64,000 nucleotides of DNA from Streptomyces tropicalis (GTDB lineage: Bacteria; Actinomycetota; Actinomycetes; Streptomycetales; Streptomycetaceae): NCBI RefSeq assembly GCF_029269835.1, contig NZ_JARJBB010000007.1:62001-126000 (forward strand), written 5' to 3'. Each line of letters opens with the position of its first letter. The stretch's first letter is position 1. Position numbers and translations under genes: made by a program. Shown one piece after another: positions 1 through 8,776 of the stretch. A model generated the notes under the pieces. That model worked only from the letters and a program-made list of their open reading frames with translations. It was not told where the DNA came from and did not search any database.

Positions 1-716
1 CGTCCGGCGTCGGCCTGGGCATCGCCCAGGAATTCGTAGCCCAGGGCGCCCACGTGGTCATCACCGACCTGCAACAGGACCCGCTGGACCAAGCGGTCGC
101 CACGATCGGCCCGAACTGTTCGGGCATCGTGGCCGACGTCACCAAGCTCGCAGACATGGAGGCGGCGTACCAGGAGGTCATCGCCCGACACGGACACCTC
201 GACGCGGTCATAGCCAACGCCGGCATCGGCGCACACGCCCCGCTCGGCCAGATCACCGAGGAACAGTTCGACCGGACCTTCGACGTCAACGCCAAGGGCG
301 TCCTGTTCACCATCCAGCCGGCGATCCCCCTGCTGCCGTCCGGCGGCACGATCGTCATCATCGGGTCGACCGCGTCCATCCAGTCCCCCTACGGCATGGG
401 CCTGTACGGCGGCTCCAAAGCCGCAGTACGCGCCTTCATTCGCTCCTGGATCCAGGACATCAAGGGCACCGGCATCCGCATGAACGTCCTCAGCCCCGGC
501 GCCGTCGACACCGAGTCCCTGCGCCACGCCCTCGGCATGGCGCAGGGCGCCGACCAGGTCGACGCCGCCGTCAAGCGCATGGGCGAGGGCAACCCCACCG
601 GTCGGATCGCCGACCCCCGCGAGATGGGCAAGGCCGCAGCCTTCCTCTCCAGCGACGCCTCCAGCTTCATCACCGGCATCGAACTCTTCGTCGACGGCGG
701 CATGGCACAGGTCTGA
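1..716 (+). CDS. SDR family NAD(P)-dependent oxidoreductase (5' end missing)
   Basis: Short-chain dehydrogenase/reductase, Rossmann fold, cytosolic; the substrate cannot be read from sequence. The frame is open from the first bases, so the true start lies left of the window. The visible protein begins inside the glycine-rich cofactor loop (SGVGLGIA). It then shows the structural NAG motif (ANAGIGA), a catalytic Ser in IIGSTAS, the YxxxK pair (LYGGSK), the post-catalytic PG of NVLSPGAVDTE, and the usual C-terminal end (ITGIELFVDGGMAQV). About 237 of the family's roughly 245-250 residues are present and undamaged. No operon partner is visible downstream. Confidence 0.93.
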   Translation, partial: SGVGLGIAQEFVAQGAHVVITDLQQDPLDQAVATIGPNCSGIVADVTKLADMEAAYQEVIARHGHLDAVIANAGIGAHAPLGQITEEQFDRTFDVNAKGVLFTIQPAIPLLPSGGTIVIIGSTASIQSPYGMGLYGGSKAAVRAFIRSWIQDIKGTGIRMNVLSPGAVDTESLRHALGMAQGADQVDAAVKRMGEGNPTGRIADPREMGKAAAFLSSDASSFITGIELFVDGGMAQV

Positions 717-1052
717 CGACACGCCACGCAGCCCGGCTGCCGCTCGATGGGCTGCCGGTATGAACCGCGTCAACGTCCCTCAGACTGCTGCAGCCCGAGC
801 GTGATCGATCTCAGCGCCAGCCACAGGTTCGATTGATCCCCGGAGCCGAACTCCCGCAGCAGCGCCGCGGGGACCGCGACCGTCCTCCGCACCTGGAAGC
901 CCTGACCGGCGGCACCGGGTGGGCGGCTGCACGAGAGCGGTGCCGCAGAGACGGGAAAGGCCCGCGCCGACCGCGAATGGGCAGGTCGGCGCGGGCCGAC
1001 GACCAAGGGCAGACACGCGGAGGAGTCGCCTGGCCGGCTCGCGGGTGTGGTC
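717..1052. other. Intergenic stretch; possible AbrB-like tail remnant
   Basis: No intact gene is seen. On the minus strand at about 770-890 a short frame reads RRTVAVPAALLREFG, which weakly recalls swapped-hairpin (SpoVT/AbrB-like) domains. It has no convincing start and is treated as a possible decayed fragment only. The stretch also holds the strong hairpin at 959-997. Confidence 0.3.
959..997 (-). terminator. Strong GC hairpin, terminator of the HNH gene
   Basis: A perfect 14-bp stem (959-972 pairs with 984-997) with an 11-base loop lies about 55 bases beyond the stop of the minus-strand HNH gene. There is no clear T run, which is usual for streptomycete terminators. Confidence 0.7.
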
Positions 1053-1655
1053 CTACTTCAGGCCGAGCTTGGCTTCGGCACTCACCCAGTTCGTCGCGAT
1101 GGCCTTCTGCGCCGCGGCGAGGGTGACGCGGCCGCTGCAGATGGCGGTGTGCAGGTGGGTCTCGACCTTGTCCTTGTCGTTGTTCGCCCCGGAGCCGGGC
1201 CGGTGGCCCGGGCTCGGCGGCTCGACCCACAGGTTCCTCGGATCGTTGGGGTCACCGCCGAGTTCGAGCGAGACGAGGTGGTCGTACTCCGCATCGTGCA
1301 GGCTGCCCGTGAAGCCGTAGGACCGGGCGTTCGCCGTCTTCTCCTTGCCCGTCACCGAGACCGGGGGCCGGATCCGGGACGTGTAGCCGTGCGGATTGCA
1401 GATGGTGGACGCAAGAGTCCTCGCGGTGACCTTGGGATTCAGGGCACCGGGCGTGCAGCGACCATCCGGCATCGCCTGCCCCTGATAGTGACGTACGTGG
1501 CAGGTGCCCGGCGCCGGCTGCTTCTGCACCGTGTAGTGACTCTGCGGCCCCGGCCCATAAGGCAGGCCCGTCCCAGCAGCCCCAGCGGGACCCGCTCCGA
1601 AAACCAGTGCAGCGCCGGCGGCAAGGGCCCCCGCGAGCATGCGTGAGTTGGTCAT
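1053..1655 (-). CDS. Secreted HNH-type nuclease-like protein
   Basis: A 200-residue exported protein. The N-terminus is a classical signal peptide (Ala/Gly-rich core, likely cleavage near residue 27). The mature part has E123, D125 and H126 in EYDHLVSLELGGD, then DPRNLW with N141, then a KDKVETHLH segment at about 161-169 and a C-terminal helix. This order fits small secreted actinobacterial proteins of the HNH/beta-beta-alpha-metal type, probably degrading nucleic acid outside the cell. Four cysteines (C52, C67, C86, C173) could form two disulfides. The ATG at 1655 is chosen because GGGGAG lies 5 bases upstream and the signal peptide starts there; a longer frame reaches 1727. Family assignment is by motif; activity is inferred. 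Confidence 0.72.
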   Translation of the reverse strand: MTNSRMLAGALAAGAALVFGAGPAGAAGTGLPYGPGPQSHYTVQKQPAPGTCHVRHYQGQAMPDGRCTPGALNPKVTARTLASTICNPHGYTSRIRPPVSVTGKEKTANARSYGFTGSLHDAEYDHLVSLELGGDPNDPRNLWVEPPSPGHRPGSGANNDKDKVETHLHTAICSGRVTLAAAQKAIATNWVSAEAKLGLK

Positions 1656-2054
1656 CAGCTCCCCGTTCTCAAGGCCGGCCCGCGGCAACCCGGGATGGTC
1701 TGCCCCGACCTCTACCGGGACCGGCACACGACTGCGACCGGGTGATCACCCGGTCCGGCCAGGAAGCTACCGCCCCGTGAACGAGCACACCAGCCCCTCC
1801 TCTTGAGGGCGGGTCACTCGTGCGGCGCTGCCTGTCGCCCTGGCTGGGTGCGGAGGGGGCGGCGGCCGTATCGACCGCGGCCGATCACAAGCGTTAGGTT
1901 CCTGAGCGGAGGTTCGAGTGAGGTTACGAGAAACGATCGACAGCGCGGGGATACCCGTGATCGGGCCCGGGTGTCCCGGTGGAGAGGGCATCGTTATGCA
2001 GCACGCCACGACCACCTGTGTGGCGGGCCCACTCACGAAGGCAGGAGGAGACCG

Positions 2055-2801
2055 GTGAGCGACCGCAGCGCGATCGAATGGACGGAAGCAACCTGGAATC
2101 CGACGACCGGCTGCGACCGCGTCTCTCCCGGCTGCGACAACTGCTACGCCCTGACCCTGGCCAAGCGGCTGAAGGCGATGGGCGCAGCGAAGTACCAGAA
2201 CGATGGTGATCCCCGCACCTCCGGGCCAGGGTTCGGCGTCACCCTGCACCCGGAAGCCCTGGACGTCCCCTACGGGTGGAAGAGCCCACGGACGGTGTTC
2301 GTGAACTCGATGTCCGACCTGTTCCACGCGCGGGTGCCGCTCGACTACGTGCGCCGCGTCTTCGGCGTGGTCGCCGATACCCCGCAGCACACCTACCAGG
2401 TGCTCACCAAGCGGGCCCGGCGTCTGCGGCAACTCGCCCCGAAGCTCGACTGGCCGGACAACCTCTGGATGGGCGTGTCGGTGGAGTCCGAGAAGGAGCT
2501 GGCGCGCGTCGATGATCTGCGTGACGTTCCCGCGGCCGTGCGATTCCTGTCTTGTGAGCCGCTCCTGGGACCCCTGCCCGGCTTGAGCCTGGACGGCATC
2601 CAGTGGGTTATTGCGGGCGGCGAGTCCGGCCCGGGACACCGCCGGTTGGACGAAGCCTGGGTCACCCAGATCCGTGACACCTGCCAAGGCGCCGGCGTCG
2701 CCTTCTTCTTCAAGCAGTGGGGCGGCCGTACCCCGAAGGCTGGCGGCCGTCTCCTGCAGGGCCGTACCTGGGATCAGATGCCGCTGCCCGTTGCGGCCTG
2801 A
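2055..2801 (+). CDS. DUF5131 / phage Gp37-Gp68-type three-Cys-motif protein
   Basis: A 248-residue protein of the family first named for phage gp37/gp68 (DUF5131). The signature is seen directly: IEWTEATWNPTTGC, then C20, C27 and C30 (CX6CX2C), followed by HARVP, QVLTKR, LPNLW-like WPDNLWMGVSVE, CEPLLGP, WVIAGGESG and FFFKQWG near the C-terminus. The family probably binds a metal or cluster through the three cysteines; its biochemical role is not established. The GTG at 2055 is chosen because GGAGGAG sits 4 bases upstream; the frame is open further back. The gene faces a three-Cys-motif partner gene tail to tail, the partner after which these families are named. Confidence 0.9.
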   Translation: MSDRSAIEWTEATWNPTTGCDRVSPGCDNCYALTLAKRLKAMGAAKYQNDGDPRTSGPGFGVTLHPEALDVPYGWKSPRTVFVNSMSDLFHARVPLDYVRRVFGVVADTPQHTYQVLTKRARRLRQLAPKLDWPDNLWMGVSVESEKELARVDDLRDVPAAVRFLSCEPLLGPLPGLSLDGIQWVIAGGESGPGHRRLDEAWVTQIRDTCQGAGVAFFFKQWGGRTPKAGGRLLQGRTWDQMPLPVAA

Positions 2802-2821
2802 CGGCTCTGGTCGTGACGGCT

Positions 2822-2837
2822 GGGCCCGTTCGGGCCC
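2822..2837. terminator. Convergent hairpin between DUF5131 and TcmP genes
   Basis: A perfect 7-bp stem GGGCCCG / CGGGCCC with a 2-base loop sits in the 45-base gap between two convergent genes. It is well placed to stop transcription from both sides. Confidence 0.55.
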
Positions 2838-2846
2838 GGCCACCGT

Positions 2847-4025
2847 TCACGCCACGAGATTGCCGGGGTGCAGGGTGATCTCCCGGGTCTTCACCCCCAC
2901 CCCGTTGCTGAGCGTGCGTCCCTGCTGATGCAGCAGATGTACTGCCCTACGTACCACCGGCTCGGTGACCTGTCCGTAGAACGCCCCGAAGACCTCCAGC
3001 GTGTGGTCGACCAGTCGGATGGGCCGACGCACCCGTGTCAGCAGCTGCGTCAGGTTCGCGGCGATCTCCGGTACTGCCTTGGCCTCGACCTCTTTCGGGT
3101 CCGGACGCGAAACCGAGGCCATGGTGAACAGTGCGTCGTCGGCTTCACGTTCCTCGAGCGTCTCCCACCACGTGGCCCGGGCCCGAGCCACGGTGTCGCC
3201 GAAGACCCACAGGCCATACGGACTTCGGGTGGCGAACACCAGCCGGTACACGGCCCGCTTGCGCGGCGAGTGCGACACCGGCACCGACTGCACCAGCATC
3301 CCGGTGCGCCGTTCGAGACGGCGCGCGTACTCGGCCGCCACTGCCTCGATCGCGTCCGCGGCCGCGCCGTCGGTGTCGCGTGAGGCCACGGCGTCGGCGA
3401 AATACTCCCGCCACCACGAACCGCCGCACACGTCGTCGAACCGCTGCAGCGACCTGTCGTTGCCCCTCGGAGACCGGACGTGCCCGCCCAGCCGCCACAC
3501 CGCCATCATGCTGAAGTTCATCAGCAACTCGGTCGCCGGCCGCTTCTGTGCGCGCTTGCGCGCGAGGACGTCCACGAGACGGTCTTGCGGCAGCACAAGC
3601 CCGCACGGGTCCAAGAAGAGGAACAGCGGCTCCCGGACAGCCCGCTCGACGACCTGGTCCAGGACCCCGTCCACCTCACCGCGGTGAGCGTGCGCCCGCA
3701 CGCCCTGAGCCAGGTACTGCTGGACGACCTCGTGCAGCCGGTCGAACGACTTGGCCTGCGGCTCGGAGAAGAAGCACTCCAGCGTCAGCCCAGGCCTGCC
3801 ACGCAGGAACGTAGCGACCCTCAGCGCGATCTCCGCCGACGCTGGATCACCGTTCTCGTAGCGGCCCTCGCCGGCGTACCCGTCCAGATACACCACGCGC
3901 CTGTCGTGAGACTGCGTGCCTGTCATCCCGCCGAACTGCGGCAGGTACCGCCTCAGTAACTCATGCTTGAAGACACTGGGCAGCGCCTTGTCCGCCCAAT
4001 ATCCTCCACCCGTTCCCGATGACAT
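2847..4025 (-). CDS. tcmP: Three-Cys-motif partner protein TcmP
   Basis: A 392-residue protein matching the TcmP family, the usual genomic partner of DUF5131 proteins. Visible hallmarks are the N-terminal YWADKALPSVFKHELLRRYL block, VVYLDGYAGEGRYENG, and the FLFLDPCGL motif, which together resemble a degenerate Rossmann-type methyltransferase core. The rest is helical with a wHTH-like C-terminus (VRRAVHLLHQQGR). Known for the family: co-occurrence with three-Cys-motif proteins, function unknown. The ATG at 4025 has GGGGGGCGAG just upstream; a TTG at 4040 is a weaker alternative. The pair is arranged convergently, so co-regulation would not be by shared transcript. Confidence 0.88.
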   Translation of the reverse strand: MSSGTGGGYWADKALPSVFKHELLRRYLPQFGGMTGTQSHDRRVVYLDGYAGEGRYENGDPASAEIALRVATFLRGRPGLTLECFFSEPQAKSFDRLHEVVQQYLAQGVRAHAHRGEVDGVLDQVVERAVREPLFLFLDPCGLVLPQDRLVDVLARKRAQKRPATELLMNFSMMAVWRLGGHVRSPRGNDRSLQRFDDVCGGSWWREYFADAVASRDTDGAAADAIEAVAAEYARRLERRTGMLVQSVPVSHSPRKRAVYRLVFATRSPYGLWVFGDTVARARATWWETLEEREADDALFTMASVSRPDPKEVEAKAVPEIAANLTQLLTRVRRPIRLVDHTLEVFGAFYGQVTEPVVRRAVHLLHQQGRTLSNGVGVKTREITLHPGNLVA

Positions 4026-4164
4026 CTCGCCCCCCAGCAATGCTCACCTGGTCACAGATGGTGAAGCACGATGCTGTACCCGGCAAGACCGTGCCGTGTA
4101 CTGCTGGTCCACCGGCGGCCGGTGTCGGAGAACCGGAGCGTGCGGATGGGCTATACAGTCCGGC

Positions 4165-4794
4165 ATGAGCATCGTCGACACGTCCATAGCTGCGGCCTCA
4201 GCATTTCTCAGCGGCGCTGCCGCCTTGGCCGCGTGGAGGGCATCCCGCCAGGCCAACGAAGCCGCCACGAAGGCGAACGAAAACGGCCGATACCGTGTGG
4301 CGGTCGAGCAGGAGCGCTGGCACAAGGAACTGACGCCCCAGCTTCGAATCAAGCTCCAGGCGGAGCCCCATGAGATGTTGTACGTGCGCTTCGATGGTCC
4401 GGCCAAGCTCGGCGAACTCCACGTCGAACTGTGCATCCAGGACGACTTCGATGGGGCCAGGCCGCCCCACGCCGTCGGCGCTCTGACACCCGAGCAGCTA
4501 GCAGACGTCGTCTGGGGGCCGTACCACTTCAGGCCTGGAGTCGATGACGCGGACGCGCTGGGACGGGCAGTCCCGGCGTTTCCACTTCTCCCCGGCGGCC
4601 GCACTCGGCTCGCCGTCGACCCGTCCCTGAAACCGTCCTGGTACGACGGCGTCGACGGGGAGCAGAGGTGGCGCGACCGCTACCGCACCTCTCCCATCCG
4701 CCTGTGGGCAGTCTGTACCACCCCGGACCGCGATCCCTGGCACCTCGCCTTCGCAGTTCCCAGGGACGGCGGCTGGGCCCTGGGCGGCGCCTGA
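4165..4794 (+). CDS. Membrane-anchored hypothetical protein
   Basis: A 209-residue protein not assigned to a family. Residues about 5-27 (IAAASAFLSGAAALAAWRAS) form one N-terminal hydrophobic helix, followed by a charged helical stretch (QANEAATKANENGRY) and then a soluble domain with beta-type sequence (LRIKLQAEPHEMLYVRFDGP). This layout, a single anchor plus a cytosolic beta-rich domain, is common in small streptomycete proteins of unknown role. The ATG at 4165 lacks a strong ribosome site but begins exactly at the membrane helix. It converges on the helicase gene. Confidence 0.65.
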   Translation: MSIVDTSIAAASAFLSGAAALAAWRASRQANEAATKANENGRYRVAVEQERWHKELTPQLRIKLQAEPHEMLYVRFDGPAKLGELHVELCIQDDFDGARPPHAVGALTPEQLADVVWGPYHFRPGVDDADALGRAVPAFPLLPGGRTRLAVDPSLKPSWYDGVDGEQRWRDRYRTSPIRLWAVCTTPDRDPWHLAFAVPRDGGWALGGA

Positions 4795-4898
4795 CCCAAG
4801 ACGGGTGTGGGAGAACATCCGCTCGTTCGTCCGGTTCGCCGCAGCAGTTCTGCACCCCGGCTCCCGGCACTATCGAGCACCTCGCGAGGAGCCCACCA

Positions 4899-6437
4899 TT
4901 ACCGGGACGTCGCCTTTGACCTGTGCAAGGCTGCCTTGGGGGCCTCACGCGGCATGATTCCGGCTCTGCAGTCAGTAGGCCGCTCTGCAAGAGCGTTATA
5001 GATCCAGGACAGTCCGCCAAGGTCCAGACGCTGGCGGGTACGGGTGACAGCTACGTAGGCCAGGCGGGCTTCGGCGTCGTCGATCGGCTCGTGGGGCGTC
5101 GCGGGGTCGTCCGATCCCTCCTGCTGGTGCTGCTTGGGACGGGCGAAGTCGTCGGCGATCAGGACGCAAGGCCATTCCCGCCCCTTGGCCTTGTGGGCGG
5201 TGGAGATGGTGACATGGGCGTCCTGTTCGGGGATGAGCCGGGCGACGGCGGTGAGGATGGCGTCGGTGCCGTGGGCGTCGACGAGGTTGACCAGCGGCTG
5301 CAGGTCGCGTCCTGCCGGGTCGTGGGCCGCGTAGTCCTGCAGGTCGCCCCAGCAGGGGAAGAGGATGAGTTCGGGATGGTGGGTGCGGCGTCCTTCTTTC
5401 AGGTCGCGGGCTGCCTGGGCCAGGGCGCGCAGCTCCTCTCCCCCACCGGTCAGAGCGACGTGGTGTCCCGCGGCCATGAGCTCCATCACGTGGGCCATGG
5501 CGCCGACGTTGGTGCGGCACAGGACGGCGTCTGGGCTGGTGACGGGGCCGATTTCGGTCGGCACGGCGGGGGTGCCGGTGAGTCGGATCGGGGCGTCGGC
5601 CAGGTGCAGCCAGCGGTTGGCTTCTTCGGCGAGGCGGGGGCCGAAGCGGAAGGACTGGGACAGGGTGAGATGGGTGCCGTCAAAGCCGGTCATGACGTCT
5701 TTGGCGCCGCGCCAGTGGTAGATGGCCTGGGCGGAGTCGCCGACCATGACGAGTTGGGCGTGGCTGCGCTGGCTGAGGAAGATTTGTTCGACGACTGGGT
5801 TGGTGTCCTGGGCCTCGTCCAGGAGGAGGAAGTCGGCGTTGAGTGTCGGCTGGGTGAGGGCCCAGATCTTCAGGTAGTGGTCGTGGTCGAAGCGCACGGC
5901 ACCGTCGTCGGGATGTTGCAGGTCGCACCAGGCCTTGTGGGCGAAGGGCACGATGTGGGCGGCGAGTTCTCGGTGGAGGTCTGTGTCTTCCAGGCCGCGC
6001 AGCTTCGGTACGTGGTGGCGGGTGATCTTTTCGTCGGCTGTGTGGCAGAAGCGGGTCACGGTGCGCAAGACGGCGTTGGACAGAGCGCGTTGGGAGACCT
6101 CGCGGTTGCCGATGCGGACTGCTTTGGTCAGGTCGAGGGCCTGGCCGGTCTGCCAGGCGGGGCGGCGGGGTGCGTTCAGGCGGCTGGTGTAGCGGTGGCC
6201 GACCGCGGCGTAGGCGAGGGCGTGGGCGGTCTTGCACTGGACGGTGTTGGGGAATCGGGCAGTGGCGTCCTGTGCGATGGCGCGGTTGTAGGCGAGGTAG
6301 CGGCCGCGGCGTTTGGTGGCGCGGGCGAGCAGGGCAAGGGTGGCGGTCTTGCCGGTGCCGGCGCCGGCCTGCAGGGCCAGGTGGTCTCCGGCGTGGAAGG
6401 CATCGGCTGCGGCGGTCTGCTCGTCGGTGGGCTTCAT
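4899..6437 (-). CDS. UvrD/Rep-like superfamily 1 DNA helicase
   Basis: A 512-residue SF1A helicase. Seen: Q-motif/motif I with Walker A GAGTGKTA at residues 25-32, a YNRAIA motif after it, Walker B LLLDEAQDTNP near residue 210, motif III MVGDSAQAIYHWRGA, and the C-terminal motifs TISTAHKAKGREWP (motif V) and AYVAVTRTRQRL (motif VI). Such proteins translocate 3' to 5' on ssDNA in repair, replication or mobile-element biology. It is shorter than UvrD/PcrA (about 720 aa) and lacks large 1B/2B inserts, as do many stand-alone actinobacterial and plasmid helicases. The ATG at 6437 follows AAGGA at 10 bases; the frame is open to 6587 but that extension looks non-coding. Confidence 0.9.
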   Translation of the reverse strand: MKPTDEQTAAADAFHAGDHLALQAGAGTGKTATLALLARATKRRGRYLAYNRAIAQDATARFPNTVQCKTAHALAYAAVGHRYTSRLNAPRRPAWQTGQALDLTKAVRIGNREVSQRALSNAVLRTVTRFCHTADEKITRHHVPKLRGLEDTDLHRELAAHIVPFAHKAWCDLQHPDDGAVRFDHDHYLKIWALTQPTLNADFLLLDEAQDTNPVVEQIFLSQRSHAQLVMVGDSAQAIYHWRGAKDVMTGFDGTHLTLSQSFRFGPRLAEEANRWLHLADAPIRLTGTPAVPTEIGPVTSPDAVLCRTNVGAMAHVMELMAAGHHVALTGGGEELRALAQAARDLKEGRRTHHPELILFPCWGDLQDYAAHDPAGRDLQPLVNLVDAHGTDAILTAVARLIPEQDAHVTISTAHKAKGREWPCVLIADDFARPKQHQQEGSDDPATPHEPIDDAEARLAYVAVTRTRQRLDLGGLSWIYNALAERPTDCRAGIMPREAPKAALHRSKATSR

Positions 6438-7103
6438 GGGATGGCGTCCTTGGGGGCGTATGAGTGCATGGCTGGCGGCGGCAAGCAGATGGGGTGGTGC
6501 GAGCCGGCACTTGGCTCGTTTCCTGGTGGGGGCGGTCATTCTGCTGTTCAGACTGGTCTGCCCGGGCCGGTGCACAGCCGGTTGCATGAGGTGTTCCGGC
6601 GGCAGGCCCGTTCTATGGGCCTCAGCTTTGAGGTCGGCGAGGGTGGGGGTGGGAGCCCCACGTCGGACAACCCCTTGTGATCAGCGGCGAGCAACTCCAC
6701 GCGGCCACGCCTTGCGCCTTGACACGCATTGGGACGTGAGTGGTGGCCGGTTCGTCGGGATGCAGGGCGACCTGGCGCTGGTCGGCGCGCTGATAGCGGT
6801 CGAAGCGGCGGGTGCGGCCGACACGTAGCTGGCTGGGGTCGGCAGGGGTGACCCGCGTGGAGCGGGGGTGTCGGTTGCTGCGTGGACTGCCATCCCAGTG
6901 ACAGCCAGCAGCGGATGAGGTGGGGTGCATGGCGGGCACCGTGCCAGGTGGCGCGCTGACGGGCGCAATGTGTCGGCGTCGATGTCCCACGACCGGCCCA
7001 ACCGATTCGAACATTTAGGCCGTGGATCGGTCAGGCGTTTGGTGCCGTTTCGTCGGTTCGGGTGATCTGCAACCCGGGAGCACCTCTGCCGGGACGGCGA
7101 GAA
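6438..7103. other. Intergenic stretch upstream of the helicase
   Basis: No convincing gene. Open frames exist on both strands but show no domain, ribosome site or credible composition. The helicase promoter should lie here. Confidence 0.5.
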
Positions 7104-7367
7104 TCAGGAGTTGCTTGCGTCGGGCGGGGCGTGTTCGTCGCAGAGGGTACCGAGCAGCTGCGCGATCGGTACGTCGAAGGTGTGGGCAAGGGTGTGCCAG
7201 GTGGTGAGGCTGCCCGTGGTGTGGCCGTGTTCGAGGTCGATGAGGGTGCGTCTGGCCAGGCCGCTGCGTTCGGCGAGTTCGTCGAAGGTCCAGCCGCGCT
7301 CGCTCCTCAGCCGCGCGAGTTTTACGCGCAGGGCGGTGAGGTTGGGGTCGGGCGGCAAGATCGTCAC
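7104..7367 (-). CDS. Small XRE-family transcriptional regulator
   Basis: An 87-residue Cro/C1-type regulator consisting almost only of the HTH: LRVKLARLRSERGWTFDELA, SGLARRTLIDLEHG with the recognition helix, then SLTTWHTLAHTFDVPIAQLL. The GTG at 7367 is chosen because the XRE domain begins right after and a GGTGG stands just upstream; the frame extends further but through the palindrome region. It is transcribed away from the Cys-rich protein gene at 7543, and the gap between them carries three copies of one palindrome, so auto-repression and control of the neighbour are likely (inference). Confidence 0.83.
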   Translation of the reverse strand: MTILPPDPNLTALRVKLARLRSERGWTFDELAERSGLARRTLIDLEHGHTTGSLTTWHTLAHTFDVPIAQLLGTLCDEHAPPDASNS

Positions 7368-7381
7368 TCCACCATCCGACG

Positions 7382-7463
7382 GTGCAGACCCCTGCCCTGT
7401 CAGTGCAGACTTCTGCACTACTTGTCGGGATTGGAGTGACATTCGCGGTGCAGAGATCCGCAC
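7382..7463. promoter_or_regulatory. Three palindromic operator-like sites
   Basis: The unit is GTGCAGA-N2-TCTGCAC. Site 2 (7403-7418) is a perfect 7+7 inverted repeat; site 3 (7448-7463) has one mismatch (TCCGCAC); site 1 (7382-7397) keeps the left arm and a degenerate right arm. Sites 1 and 2 are 21 bp apart, two helical turns, and sites 2 and 3 are 45 bp apart. They fill the gap between the XRE regulator and its divergent neighbour, the expected place for that regulator's operators. Confidence 0.75.
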
Positions 7464-7542
7464 TACGGTGCGGTCGTCTTCAGCTACTGCTGCCGGGGAC
7501 CCCTGACATCGCTGCATGGCCAGACGGGAGGACGACCAGCCG

Positions 7543-8553
7543 ATGAGGCTTGCCGGCGCGCATTCGGCGGTGCGGCGCATCTGGACTGTGGAGCTGCGTC
7601 CGGGAACGGGTGGGCTGTCACTCGTCTGCGCGCACTGCAATCCACGCATCCCTGCACTTGAGGCTTCCTCCGCGCGTACTGCGGCCCTGGAACATCTGGC
7701 CGGTCATGCCCGGCGGGGCGTGCTGCCCGGGCACCTGCGCACCTGTCAGTGCCAGGAGCGCGGATGCATCTGGCATCCGCGGCGTCGCGGCTGCGCCGGT
7801 CCGGTACTTCTCGCTCTCACCCGCGATCGCAGCGCTCGTACCTGGCGACTGGCAGACACCTGCGCGGCGTGCGCGGCGGCCACGACCAACACCGCAGTCG
7901 TGCCGGACACCCTGATCGGCGCCCGGCAGTCAGCCGCTCCCCGTCGTGCCGCGGCACCCCGCTCCCACCATGACGAGCACCGGCGAGTGCGGGAAATGCT
8001 CACCTACCTCGCGGCGGCCCTGCCTCAGATCACTTCCCCCGCTGCGCGGCTGCTCGCCGTGCAATGCAGCCTGCGCTGCGACGCCCAGGGCCGCGTACGT
8101 CTACCCGCAGGGCTGCTGCGCGGCATGCGCCTGTACCAGCGCGGGGAGCTGTGGGAAGAACTAGCCGACGCCGCCTGGCTGCGCCTGCCCGGCAGCAGAC
8201 CACCGCACAACGAGGCGTGGCTGCGCGATGCCGCCGTTCTGGACCAGGCCCCCGGGCGCAGCGCTCGCCGCCGAGCTGCCCACTGGGCCCTGCGCCCCAC
8301 TCCGTTGCTGTGGCCTACCGCAGCGCCCCCCGCGCTGCGACTGGCTGCCCTGGCCTTGGCTGTACATGGCGTCGCGCCCGCGCGGGACCAGGCCGACATG
8401 GACACGCTGTCCCGCCTGTGCGGGCACTCGCCCCACCAGTTGGGAGAACTCTTCGACCGGCTGCTAGTCACAAACACTTTGAGCGCCTGCTATTACAACC
8501 GTGAATCCGGCGTAGTGCGATGGCAACTGCCCCTGCATCTGGGCCAGGAGTGA
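7543..8553 (+). CDS. Cys-rich hypothetical protein divergent from XRE regulator
   Basis: A 336-residue protein without a family I recognise. The N-terminal half carries paired cysteines in short spacings (CAHCN, CQCQERGCIWH, CAACAAA), which look like one or two zinc-binding knuckles. The middle is Arg/Ala-rich and helical (MLTYLAAALPQITSPAARLLAVQ). The C-terminal third (ALRLAALALAVHG, MDTLSRLCGHSPHQLGELFDRLL, then a beta hairpin GVVRWQLPL) has the look of a winged helix. It may be a DNA-binding partner of the neighbouring XRE protein. The ATG at 7543 has GGGAGGA 10 bases upstream; an in-frame ATG at 7516 has none. Confidence 0.68.
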   Translation: MRLAGAHSAVRRIWTVELRPGTGGLSLVCAHCNPRIPALEASSARTAALEHLAGHARRGVLPGHLRTCQCQERGCIWHPRRRGCAGPVLLALTRDRSARTWRLADTCAACAAATTNTAVVPDTLIGARQSAAPRRAAAPRSHHDEHRRVREMLTYLAAALPQITSPAARLLAVQCSLRCDAQGRVRLPAGLLRGMRLYQRGELWEELADAAWLRLPGSRPPHNEAWLRDAAVLDQAPGRSARRRAAHWALRPTPLLWPTAAPPALRLAALALAVHGVAPARDQADMDTLSRLCGHSPHQLGELFDRLLVTNTLSACYYNRESGVVRWQLPLHLGQE

Positions 8554-8684
8554 ATTCGGCGGCCTCCGGCGCACAGCAGTCATCGGTGGAAGCTGTCACA
8601 GTGACCGTGCTGGAAAATCCTTACTCTCCCGGAGGGCAACCAACGTCGCTCGTCCGTACGATCTTCTCCATTTGATATCTGTAG

Positions 8685-8713
8685 TGCGGGTGACGCACGT
8701 GGGCTCACCCGCA
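8685..8713. promoter_or_regulatory. Inverted repeat upstream of the winged-helix gene
   Basis: TGCGGGTGA (8685-8693) and TCACCCGCA (8705-8713) form a perfect 9-bp inverted repeat around 11 bases. It lies 132 bases after the preceding stop and 63 before the next start, so it may be an operator or a terminator. Confidence 0.45.
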
Positions 8714-8776
8714 GCGCACCCGGCATCCATCAGCCGATGAACTACGCCACGGCCGCGAACCCAGGAGGCCAGCATC

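Noticed and set aside
820..840. tRNA T-arm-like sequence GGTTCGATTGATCC
   Set aside because: No acceptor, D-arm or anticodon stem can be folded around it.
6622..7014. A 130-codon minus frame upstream of the helicase
   Set aside because: No domain, ribosome site or secondary-structure pattern; composition looks random for GC-rich DNA.
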